Positions 30,628 to 40,530 of a stretch of DNA of 64,000 nt are shown piece after piece. The stretch covers positions 20,056,082 to 20,120,081 of the forward strand of contig NC_067207.1 in the NCBI RefSeq assembly GCF_026262505.1. Reading direction: 5' to 3'. Below the pieces are notes generated by a model. It searched no databases, was not told where the DNA came from, and worked only from the letters and a program-made list of their open reading frames with translations. The DNA comes from Trichomonas vaginalis G3. Lineage: Eukaryota > Parabasalia > Trichomonadida > Trichomonadidae. The number at the start of each line of letters is the position of its first letter. Positions within the stretch are counted from its first letter, which is position 1. A program made the translations under genes and the position numbers.

Positions 30628-30953
30628 TATCAAGAGGGAATTGTTCCTTATGAGGTATATAGTTATGATGTATACCTCATAAGGAACAATTCCCTCCTTA
30701 AAACGAGAAAACTTGTTCGAAATTGTTTATCATTTCGAACAAGTTTTCTCGTTTTTAATAACAAACTAAAGGCTATGAGGCACTGATTATATATTAGTGC
30801 CTCACAGCCTTTAGTTTCTAATAGATAGCTGGGAAACTTTCTCCAAATGATAAGTTATTCAGAGAAAGTTTCCCAGCTATCAAGAGGGAATTGTTCCTTA
30901 TGAGGTATATAGTTATGATGTATACCTCATAAGGAACAATTCCCTCCTTAAAA
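30628..30953. repeat. Five-hairpin array, 250-bp period (copy 2)
   Basis: The architecture matches the array at 4261. Hairpin A has arms 30634-30659 and 30671-30696 (26 perfect pairs, 11-base loop); B has 30700-30723 and 30732-30755; C has 30763-30784 and 30796-30817 (21 of 22); D has 30824-30843 and 30862-30881 (perfect, 18-base loop). A recurs as A' at 30884-30909 and 30921-30946. Bases 30628-30703 recur without change at 30878-30953, a period of exactly 250. The primary sequence is mostly different from copy 1, but hairpin C here (ATGAGGCACTGATTATA) resembles hairpin A there (GCGAGGTACTGATTCTA), with matching changes in both arms. No protein is encoded. It lies between two BTB-like paralogs. 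Confidence 0.9.
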
Positions 30954-31422
30954 TCGTAGACATTTTTATACTTATTAATCAACCATTCAAAATCATATTC
31001 CTCTGAAAAGTTATTTTATTAAAAATTTAGAATTTTAATAAATATAGAGTTTGAATTTCATACAATACCTATATATTTTCAATAATGGAATTTGAAAACC
31101 ATTCTCAAAAGTTCTCAGAAAACCTTTTTTTCATTAATTTTAAGAAATCTGAGTATTAAATTAAGTGATAAATTCGTTTGACACTACTTTAATTTTTAAA
31201 TTCAAAAAATTATATGTGCTTCTTAAAATGACTCAAAAAAATTTTATTATAAAATAATATATAATATTAAAAATCCCACAACATTTTTTACTTTACATAA
31301 TCGTACTTCCTCGACGATTAATTTCCACTCAATTTTTATCGTTGACCGAACTTAGCATGCAACAATATAATATTCTTTATATCACATTTGGTCAGATAAC
31401 TACCCTAATTGAATTTTTTTTA
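30954..31422. other. Intergenic upstream of BTB-like gene
   Basis: About 0.47 kb, AT-rich. The reading frame of the next gene extends back to 31342 and includes an ATG at 31357, but similarity with the paralog begins only at 31423. Confidence 0.4.
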
Positions 31423-32313
31423 ATGGAAATTCAAAAATTGATTTCCAGGCTCAACGCATTCAAACAAGATGATATTTGTACGATTACTATCGGTAATATT
31501 TCTTTTAAATGCCCTATTCATAATGCTGTATGCTTATCATCCAAAGTTTTTGAAGCATTTTCTACAGATAACACAATGCAAGCATTTCCATTTGATTATA
31601 AAGAAGATTGCTCTTCAGTATTAGAAGATATTAATAACTTTTTCATACATGGAGACATAATTAATAAAAAGGAATTGAAAATTTTGAAACAATTATTTTA
31701 CATCAGTAAAGAGCTTGGAATAGACGAATTATGCAAGATATGTTCTACTGAATTGAAGACAATACCTCTAACTGTTGAAAATGCGCTGTCTGAATTTGAA
31801 TTTCATTTGCCTATCGAAGAGGCTGACATTGCATGCAAGTTTATTATACAAAATATTTCCAAATTTAAAGAAAATGATCTTATCTTATTTTTCCAAAAAT
31901 TTGGTTATGATGTAACAGAAAATATCTTATTCAACGAAAAAAATAATCAAAATGGAGGTCTTGTTTGTGATTTACTTATCAAATTGTGCAATAATGATTT
32001 ATCATTTATAAGACTTTTCCAAAATCTCGACCTACGAGCTGTTCCTTTTGAAAAAGTAGAAGCTTTCAAAGAATTTTTCGAAAAAATTATGACTCAACAA
32101 AAAGATCCAATATTTTCTGTTTTGTGGAGCTGCTTTTATCCAAGACTTACAATCGAACCTAATTCAAATGGTTCATGTTATAATAAAAGATTTAAACAAC
32201 CTACTAAGGTTCAAGGATGGGGACCTGGAAGCACCAATCCGGGATGGGGGTACGTAAAACCCAATCAAGGATCGGGACCCGGAAGCACCAATAATGGATG
32301 GAATAATCATTAA
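31423..32313 (+). CDS. BTB-like protein, second paralog, intact
   Basis: This 296-residue protein has a BTB/POZ-like N-terminal part (ICTITIGNISFKCPIHNAVC, VLEDINNFFIHGDIINKKEL, ISKELGIDELCKIC). A helical middle region follows, then the conserved block FSVLWSCFYPRLTIEP (about 227-242) and a Gly/Pro/Asn-rich tail in which GPGSTN and GW recur. The paralog at 29090 shares everything up to the tail, where it instead has an acidic insert. Expected role: oligomerisation or ubiquitin ligase adaptor, by family only. The ATG at 31423 is preferred because MEIQKLISRL aligns with MGIKKLISRL of the paralog; an upstream in-frame ATG at 31357 would add 22 residues with no counterpart. Confidence 0.65.
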   Translation: MEIQKLISRLNAFKQDDICTITIGNISFKCPIHNAVCLSSKVFEAFSTDNTMQAFPFDYKEDCSSVLEDINNFFIHGDIINKKELKILKQLFYISKELGIDELCKICSTELKTIPLTVENALSEFEFHLPIEEADIACKFIIQNISKFKENDLILFFQKFGYDVTENILFNEKNNQNGGLVCDLLIKLCNNDLSFIRLFQNLDLRAVPFEKVEAFKEFFEKIMTQQKDPIFSVLWSCFYPRLTIEPNSNGSCYNKRFKQPTKVQGWGPGSTNPGWGYVKPNQGSGPGSTNNGWNNH

Positions 32314-33450
32314 TTAACTTTCTTCGCACTTTAACATCTCTTTACATCGTGTTTACTTACTTCTCATTTGAAGAGCTATGATTCGCGAATCAAATCATGA
32401 ATCTGAAAATCACAGTTTATTGATGATGATAGTATGATATTTTATCCAGAGTGCATAATAAAGGCGAAAGGAAAAAATGAAGGTATATTTTATCAATTCA
32501 TTTTAAAACGAATGGAATCAAATAATTATACTTCAAAAAGCATCAATACAAATCCATTTAATTCAATTCTTCACTTTTCTTTATTTTATGATATGAAAAA
32601 AAGTTTAGCTAAAAAGAAAGATGTGATCAAATACTAACAATAATGTTGAATTTATACATTTAACAAAGAGCTATTTAATTTTAGATATAATTATTTTTTA
32701 CAAATAACTTTAAAGTTAAGAAATTTATTTCTCACAATTTGAAACTGTGTGGTATCAATTATCCAATTTACTATTACATAAACATCAATTCAAAACGATT
32801 TCCAAAATAAATTTTCACTTGAAGAATATAAGTATATTATTAGTCCGATGAATTCAAATATATAAAATTATTACATAATTTAATAAAATAAGTTCAATTA
32901 TCATTTTGGGAAATATTTTGAAAATTGGATGTTTTTGTTGCTAAAATTATATATTTTACAAATTTAAATAATGTATTTGATGGATAATATCTATATTCTT
33001 ATTGATTTGAAAAGAATATTTTTGAATTTGAATTCGAAATCATTGGATGAAAATTAATGATGCCAATTATTGCATCACATTAATCACTAAAATATATTAT
33101 TTGAATTGCTTTCAAATTGAAATCGCATTTTTTCTTGAAACATTTGCCATTCGAAATGTTAATTTTTGATTCTTTTTGTCAACAATCTGAATCAGTATAT
33201 ATTGGATAAATATTTCTTTGAAAATAATCTATTTCAATCTTAACCGATAATTTTCAAACTATTATTTGCTATTCTTAGATTTGATCTATTAAATCGTTTC
33301 ATCAATATTTCTGAAATAAAATTATAAATGGTCGAGTCATTCAAAAATCTTTAATGTTCTTATCAAAAAATATTCTGGTATGACAAAAAATAAAATGAAT
33401 AATCTCATGAAAATTATTTATTAAAACACTATAATTAATTAATACATATG
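32314..33450. other. Intergenic, no gene seen
   Basis: About 1.1 kb, very AT-rich. A 67-codon frame at 32434-32637 has no domain, no paralog and biased composition, so I do not call it. Confidence 0.45.
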
Positions 33451-33886
33451 CTAATGAGCATTTAAGAGGTGATTCAAATCCGTAATATCAATATTCGAAT
33501 TTAATTCTTCAGTTTTCCTTTGTGGTTTGACAAGGTTGTGGAGGTAATCAGATGACTGTATTAAAGGATGGATGGCTGACCAGTTTTCTGCAAACCAACA
33601 TAAGATACCCTGTCTATATCTCCTTGCCAATCTATCTAGTCTGATGTTAAGTTTGCGAGATATATCGTTTGCATAAGTCAGTAATAAAGAGAACGTAATC
33701 TTTTGTCCATATATGCCTTCAAGATAAGCAGAAACAATAGTAACTTTCGAGCCCAATTTAGAAATTCTTTTGTGAATTCTTTCATGATCCCTAATACTCT
33801 GGCTAGTATTTGTTTTTTTTAACTTTTGGAGGTTGGATCTTTGGAATATAGTATTGGAAGTATAATGGATATGCAAGCATGTTCAT
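33451..33886 (-). pseudogene. Small helical protein, possible DNA-binding, frame broken in a T/A run
   Basis: The main frame encodes about 115 well-formed residues: HKRISKLGSKVTIVSAYLEG, LNIRLDRLARRYRQGILCWF and AENWSAIHPLI. I recall similar L-C-W-F-A-E-N-W blocks in trichomonad hypothetical proteins but cannot name the family. This frame has no ATG. An ATG at 33886 with an abutting TCATTCA initiator opens MNMLAYPLYFQYYIPKIQ in another frame, which meets the main frame at a run of eight T (33813-33820, A on the coding strand). It is either a one-base lesion or a homopolymer error. The helices around LGSKVTIVSAYLEG look like a helix-turn-helix, so a regulator is possible; this is a guess. Confidence 0.45.
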
Positions 33887-34677
33887 TGAATGAATAATTT
33901 TAAATACTTTTTCAAAATTTGATAAATATTGAAATATAAAAAATTAAAATAAGATCATAATTCATATGATTTGACCTTGCGATATTAAATTTTAGATTTG
34001 AATATCATTCAATTAAATAGCCGAATGCTTTACTCTAAAATTAATTTTGGTTAATTTGATAATTTATTAATATTTATTTAGTTTTCATTTTCAAAAGAAA
34101 TTCTTTAACGATTAACTATAAAATCTTCACATCAATATCTCACCATATAAAACTTGTAAGATTGCTCCATTATCAATAAATTGAAAATATCTCAATTTAT
34201 TTTTATTTTCAAAACTATTACAATGCCTTAGTATTAAATGAGTTATTTTCCATTAATTTATGTTTTAATATAAATTAGCATTTTCTTTTTCAATGTATTC
34301 TCAAAATTTTGAAAACAATCCTCTCTTTCTCAAATATTTGAGAACAAGTAAGACCGTTAAATCAAATTAATGTTCTTACACATTAATCTACTATCTCTTT
34401 CTATTTACCTAATAATCACTTTTCTTAAAAGCTTTCAATTTTAATTACAGAACATACTTTGAAAAAAAATTTTATATTTTTTTGCTCACAAGCTAAAAAG
34501 AATAATAAGCTATTACTCACTTATCTAAGCAAAAATAGAAAATATTTTCTTATTCTTTTTTATTTTCATTAATATTTAAAAATATATAACAGCGCTTTAT
34601 TCGATCACATAACATAATAGATATTAGAATATTCGTATAAATAAATATACAAAACTAAGAGATCATTTCTCTAAAAT
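33877..34677. other. Intergenic, mostly featureless
   Basis: About 0.8 kb, AT-rich, between tandem minus-strand genes. The initiator-like TGAATGA (TCATTCA on the minus strand, 33887-33893) is the only signal seen. Confidence 0.4.
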
Positions 34678-35715
34678 TCAAGAATATATTTTTTTTATAC
34701 GAATATTCTGTTTCCCGAAATCAATACTACGTGAACGGGTTATTGGATAGTTATTAATCTCGCGATTTCGGAGAAGTATCTTGTCATTCCTTGAAATATT
34801 TATTGTCCTCTTGAAATTAGACTGAGAATTAAGTTTTGGCAAGGAAAATCCTTTTATCTTCTTACATTCTTCTTTACAGTCACAGAAATTGATGAAATGC
34901 TTCCTACTACTATCAATATATTCTATTAACTGTTGTGCAGTGTGTCTTTGGTTCGGATCAAAGAATAAGCAGTTCCTTATGACATTTCCCATCAAACCGT
35001 CAACTTTCACGTCAACATTAATTTTATTTTTTGTGATATCATTAATATACTGGGTTTCGCTACTGACCTTGAACGGATATGTAAAAGTAGACATCAGATG
35101 CAAAGTTACTCCGAGACTAAATATATCGGCCTTCATTCCGTCATAATGCTTTGACGTTATGACTTCTGGAGGCATGAAAAACGCTGTGCCACAAAGGGTT
35201 TCTAATGATGAACAATTATCACGAGACATTCCAAAATCTATTAATTTTGCGTTCATTTCAGCGTCAAATAAAATATTGCTTGGCTTAACATCTCTATGGC
35301 AGATACCACGACTATGAAGGTATTGCAAAGCATCAAGAATTTGTCGAGAAATACGTAATTCGTCTTCGAAGGTAAATTTCTGTAGTTTTGTGATGCACTC
35401 GTGAAGATCTCCGTTAGGAAGATATTCCATGACTATTAGAATGATATCTTGCTCATAAATGATTTCATAAGTCTTAACGATATTCGGATGATCAAAACGC
35501 GTACTAAGTCTTAATTCTGTCTCTAAATATTTAAGCATTCCTTGTTTTAGAACAGCTTCCCTATCAACGATCTTAATTGCAAATTTTTCATTTGATCTTT
35601 TATCTACGGCGAGAAAAACAACTGCAAATCCACCGCTTCCTAACTTTCGAATGATTTTATAGCGCCCGACTTCGTTAGGGATTCTAATTCTGGATATCGA
35701 TGATTTATCAAACAT
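34678..35715 (-). CDS. Serine/threonine protein kinase (CAMK-like)
   Basis: This 345-residue protein is mostly a kinase domain (about residues 18-275). It has the glycine-rich loop GSGGFAVVF (26-34), the catalytic Lys in FAIKIVD (K48), the helix-C Glu near 67, the catalytic loop CHRDVKPSN (139-147), DFG (160-162), a P-P-E in place of A-P-E (182-184) and DIFSLGVTLHL. All catalytic residues are present, so it should be active. The order and the H-R-D-V-K-P-S-N loop fit the CAMK/AMPK-like group. The C-terminal 70 residues are basic (SFLPKL-type and RSRSIDF) and may be regulatory. The cellular target is unknown. Confidence 0.9.
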   Translation of the reverse strand: MFDKSSISRIRIPNEVGRYKIIRKLGSGGFAVVFLAVDKRSNEKFAIKIVDREAVLKQGMLKYLETELRLSTRFDHPNIVKTYEIIYEQDIILIVMEYLPNGDLHECITKLQKFTFEDELRISRQILDALQYLHSRGICHRDVKPSNILFDAEMNAKLIDFGMSRDNCSSLETLCGTAFFMPPEVITSKHYDGMKADIFSLGVTLHLMSTFTYPFKVSSETQYINDITKNKINVDVKVDGLMGNVIRNCLFFDPNQRHTAQQLIEYIDSSRKHFINFCDCKEECKKIKGFSLPKLNSQSNFKRTINISRNDKILLRNREINNYPITRSRSIDFGKQNIRIKKIYS

Positions 35716-36029
35716 CTATCTACGATTTTAAAATGAAATAATCAGCTCAATAATTAAAGGTTAAGAAAAATTGAGAGTAATTTTGAAAATTGATAAACTC
35801 ACTGAAAATAGTTTATTGAAAATAAATTTACGCTAATAGTTGGGTGGACGAGATTCTTTTTATCTTGTCTTTTGGTCATTTAAAAATTTGGTTAAAATTC
35901 CCCTACTCAAAATTTTTAAGGGTGCACCCGTATGAACGTTTATTTGAGAGGAGGAGGATTACCCTCTCAATTTTGAGGGATTCGTTAGTTTATTTTCTCG
36001 ATGAATATGCAATAAAATTTGATTTTTAC

Positions 36030-37801
36030 TAGGGTTGTTAAAAATATCAAAAATTAGCGTTTTGAAGACACCATGGTGTCTTATAATTTTCCCTTCCTTA
36101 TTGGCGTGTAGAAATAAATGCGCCAATAGATTGAAGAAGAAGAATTGTTTTTCTCTTAATGAACTTTAATCCTTTTGATATAAGAATATTAAAAACATTA
36201 ATATAATTTCGATTTCGGAAATTAAATTTCCAAATTTTTTGTCGATTTCGGAAATAACAGGATCCCGCATCCAACACGCAACAACAAAACACAAAACACA
36301 CTTTTTGGTTCTTTCATTGTTTTAATCGTAATTTATGTAATACATGATTTGGATAAATTTTACAAAAATAGAACATATATTATATTCTTTTTAAAGATTC
36401 TCACAAATCATCAAAAATAATTGTATTTTAAAAAACGATCAAATTATCCTTTCATTATTTTAAACTTAAATTAGTTTTTATGATTGACTAAAGCAATCAT
36501 ATTTATTCATCATTAAATAAACAAAAAATAATATTTGAGAGTTATTTAAAAGAAAAACACATTGAATTTATTAATTTGTCTCAATTTCAGTATTATAAAT
36601 TTTTATAATTTCAATATTTTGAAATACACTTTTTAATATTTCAATATTTATGATATTTCAATGTATTAAGTGGTCTCAAATTGAGCTTCTCAAATATAAG
36701 TTGGCCTATTCAAATAATAAAATTAAATAATATTTAAAATAATAAATAAAAGTGATTGAGGTCATAGCAAAACGGCTGTTTCTGTAATAAACAGAAATTC
36801 ATCAAAAGTGACAGCTCTCAATTTTTTGACATTTGTAAATTCTAAATTGAATGAGAAAAATGAAATAATACTAAGCATAATACAATATTCTAGATTTAAT
36901 TATAATTAGGAAAAGTTAGTTTTGAGAGTACTTTTCATAGGCATATAGAATGAAATCTTCTGAAAAATAATATCACATAAACTCATATTATTTTCTAATA
37001 TATAACTATTTTATATAAAAATCAAATTCAATGATCTTAAAAGCGAAGGATAAACCTCAAAATTTACGAATATAATGAGTGGAATAGGCGTAAAGCAAAA
37101 ATTGATATTTCATATGGTTTTATGATAGATAAGCATTATATTCCCACTCATTATATTCGTAAATTTTGAGGTTTATCCTTCGCTTTTAAGATCATTGAAT
37201 TTGATTTTTATATAAAATAGTTATATATTAGAAAATAATATGAGTTTATGTGATATTATTTTTCAGAAGATTTTGTGTTCTTCTTCAAAATTTTATTTTT
37301 TTATTAAAAAGAATCTGTACAAAATATACATTTACTTTAATTAATATTTAAAAACGTGCTCTATCAAAAGTTCCAAAAATTCAATATTTTAGCTTTTCTG
37401 AGGTGTCACTTTTGATGAATTTCTGTTTACAACATTTCAGTCATTAATTTTTAAAAATAAAAAGGGTAAAAACTAAATAAAATGGGTAAAATTCAATAGT
37501 GTCTGTGTTGTCGTTCAATTTGAAGGTGTCTTTTGAAACCGCAAGACACATTGAATTTTTGAATAGTGTATTATGGTTTGACAGATACCAATGAAAAAAA
37601 TGATATGATATTTATTTTAAATATATAAGATCCTTATATAAAATCTAAATATTTTATCGTTTTATTTTCCTGTTTTAGAAATGTTTTTTATTGAAAAATC
37701 AATAAAACTAACTCCAAAATAAAATTTTTGATTTAAAGACACTATGATAACACCAGGCAAATCTTCCAAGACACCTATCGTCGGGAATCTAACAACCCTA
37801 G
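36030..37801. mobile_element. Nested TIR element, about 1.77 kb
   Basis: The interval begins CTAGGGTTGTTA and ends with its exact reverse complement (TAACAACCCTAG at 37790-37801), a 12-bp perfect inverted repeat. Both ends also carry GGTGTCTT further in. A short perfect palindrome (AGACACCATGGTGTCT) lies near the left end. It holds a smaller foldback repeat (36789-37428) and no coding frame of note, so it is non-autonomous. Confidence 0.6.
36789..37428. repeat. Foldback repeat with 25-bp terminal inverted repeats
   Basis: Bases 36789-36813 and 37404-37428 are perfect inverted repeats (AAACAGAAATTCATCAAAAG...). Inside, about 36950-37084 and 37135-37273 are also inverted copies of one another, so the DNA can fold into a hairpin of well over 100 bp. 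Both arms are homologous to the single copy at 5078-5438. No protein is encoded. It looks like a MITE that has become an inverted duplication. Confidence 0.75.
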
Positions 37802-39166
37802 CGGTTGGTTACCATGGATTTCCGTCACCGGTCACATTTTAAAGATTTTTAAAGCCTTATAAAAATATGCTTTGTAAATCATTTTTTGTAAATCGGCAAA
37901 AATTTGGTAATTTTCTTCAACTAATAAATCTGCGAATAGCATTTATAATACAAGAACAATCTTTTAAAATGCGTTTGATTCATTTTTGTATAATTTCATA
38001 TAGGCACATATATTCTTCCGGGACTTTCCGTGATTTTACCGTAAAATCATTAGTTTACACCAATTTTTCCGTATTTTGAATAGTTTACTGCACTTTTTCC
38101 GTAAAATTGAGTTACGGGAATCCGCAAAATTTCCGGACCTCATTTTTCATAGAATATAATAATAATATTTGATAAAAAGATATATTATTTATATTTTTGA
38201 TTTTTGAATTACGGAAAAAGTGAATTGTTAACTTGATTTTTTTATATGGTTAATTTTTCAAATGATATTATGAAGATCTAAAATATTAAAAGTAAAAAAT
38301 TGAATTACGGAAAAAGTGAGGTCAAAAGTGAAATAAATTTGCAGAACAATTTTCATTGAAATAAGACATTGAGTATCACACTTTAGTGAATCAACATCTA
38401 TAAGAATGAAGTGTTTTGAAGCTGAAATAATATTGAATAGAAATTAATTTTTTCTGAAATTTTGAATGAAATTATGGGAAATAAAAAAATTACTAAATAT
38501 TGTATTCATACAAATAATTATTTTAAAGGAAAAATAGATGCTGATAGAAACGATGAAAATTTTTGAAAACTTTACAATTAATTTATGTTCGTTAACCACA
38601 GAGCTTGCAATCCAAAGCTCACGTTAGACTACAAGAGTCATGAAGTCTCATACTAAGGGATATCCAACATATATTTTAATAATCTAATGTTTGTGACAAA
38701 TATTCAACATAAAATTAAGTTTTCGTTTCGTTACAAGGCATTCATACTTTGGAGATATCATATTTAATGTACAGAAAAGTTAATATTAAACAATACATGC
38801 TAAAGAATTAATAAATAAGATAATAAAAATAAATTTATACGTAATTACTTTCATTTAATATGCTTTATGCTGTATAATATTGATTAAGAGGCATTAAAAG
38901 GTTCCATAGTCTGCTTTTATAGGCAAGATTTTTGATAAAAATTTAAATTTTTGAAAAATGATGAGAAAAGGAAAAAAAGGTAAATGAGAGCAAGAGGAGG
39001 GAAAAAAAGAAAAAGAAAAGAAAGGGAAGGGAAAAATAAAAGAAAGAAGGACATATAAAAATTTAGATGCGCATTCTTAATGCCGAGGCGGCTTGCCGCC
39101 GAGGCGCGATTTTTTTAGGCCTCTACGGTAACCCGGCAATGTTTTTTTAAATCTTGTACAGCCCTA
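37802..39166. other. Second nested insert, including polypurine and GC-rich tracts
   Basis: This stretch lies between the 1.77-kb TIR element and the resumed right part of copy 2. It starts CGGTTGGTTACCATGGA and near its end has CTCTACGGTAACCCGGC, whose reverse complement shares GGGTTACC, a weak inverted repeat. The final bases (GTACAGCCCTA) echo the CTAGGG of the neighbouring TIR. About 38957-39058 is almost pure purine (GAAAAGGAAAAAAAGG type), and GGCGGCTTGCCGCC at about 39088-39101 is a GC-rich palindrome that stands out in this AT-rich DNA. Three TTACGGAAAAAGTG-like words occur in opposite orientations at 38087-38320. No gene is supported. Confidence 0.45.
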
Positions 39167-40077
39167 TATACACATGTTCATGTAAAAATTTTTTTCCAAA
39201 ATCCTCAGGAATTAAGGGATTTTTGAATTTTAAGAATTTTTTTCGAATTTTGTCGAAAAAAAAATATTTTCAAAACAGCCTTAACGGCTAAGATTTAGGA
39301 ACAATGTTAAGTATCAAAAAGAAAGGAGGTCTGATATAGACAACATATATCGTTGAAGGTTGAAAAAATCTCTAATATTTGAGCCCAAAATTTCAAATTT
39401 TAATTTTTTGAAAAAAGAGGCCACCCGTATGTACGTTTATTTGAGAGGAGGAGGATTATATTTTTGAAAGGGTGAAACATTATGAATATGTTAATTATAT
39501 AATAATATGTATTATTATAAAAAAGAAAAAATAAAGCACGTTAAAATTTTTCTTTCTTGATTTTTTACAAAATCTACTTAGAATTATGCAAAATATGACT
39601 AAATAATTATAAATTTCAAGTTAAATTTTAATTTTGATAAATAATTTAAATTTCAAAATATCAAGTTCAGTTCGACTATGTATGTAGTAATTCCTCAATA
39701 AAGTGCCAAAACCCTATTAAAATATATGAACATTTGCAACATTTTAATGTTTTTATTTAAAAATTTGATGGAATATGAGCTTCAAACAATTATTATGTAA
39801 ATAAAAATAATTAAATATATGTATTTATTCGTATTACAACCGTAGTAAGTCGATTCTTCCTTTCTTCTACTGAGTTTTGAATTTGATTTCGAATTGTAAA
39901 GAGATTCAAAGGGAAAATACTAGCGGATAAAAACTACCTCCATGAAAGGGTCATAATGGAGTCAAGTTGTATTTTTTGATATTTTTTGCTTTTCGAGCCT
40001 AAATAGGTAGCCAAGATAATGCCTAAAAATAAGGTTCTAAATTCTGAAGTTTACATGATCCTCTCGTGTGCACCCTT

Positions 40078-40530
40078 GATGAATTGAAATTTTTTGCGAA
40101 AATTTATGAACTGTTTTATCTTATCCAAGGTTATATATCAAATTTCGTATACAATACGATTCAATTCTGTTTAGTTATCTTTATCCTTTTGACGTGGAAC
40201 AAGTTATCTAGGATATAATACTTGGACCAAAATCGGTAAAAATTTCTAACAACTTTCAAAATTCTGAGTATTCAAACAAAATTTTTGATTGTCTAAATTT
40301 TCTATATAAATGATGGAAATGAAAACAACATTATTAATTTTCATTTTTAAAAGCACGTTTAAAATTTTCGAATTATTACCGGTCCCGGCAATAAAAATTC
40401 CTTAGATTATATTGTTTAAACCCAAAATTATACACATTAAACTACAAATCAAATCTATTTGATCTAATTATTTTGATTTTGAATTACTTTTGTCAATTTC
40501 CGGGCCTTTTCGCATATTAAATGTTTATAT
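40078..40530. other. Intergenic upstream of NMD3
   Basis: A 453-bp AT-rich spacer between the end of the transposon-like element and the NMD3 gene. No clear TCAYW initiator was picked out. Confidence 0.4.

Larger units (their letters stand above)
35918..40077 (+). mobile_element. 1.04-kb TIR element (copy 2), split by nested inserts
   Basis: The left end (35918-36029) matches 12185-12296 and the right part (39167-40077) matches 12319-13228 with only a few substitutions and one extra T, so the two copies are recent relatives. The termini are AAGGGTGCACCCG on the left and the reverse complement of AAGGGTGCACACG on the right. Between them lie about 3.1 kb of foreign sequence (36030 to about 39166), which replaces about 22 bases present in copy 1. 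No transposase is encoded. The right-hand flank does not show the TTAA seen at copy 1. Confidence 0.75.

Noticed and set aside
32434-32637. 67-codon frame after the second BTB-like gene
   Set aside because: AT-rich chance frame with no domain, paralog or initiator.
37867-38079. 70-codon frame in the nested insert
   Set aside because: Inside repetitive non-coding sequence; residue content reflects AT-rich DNA.
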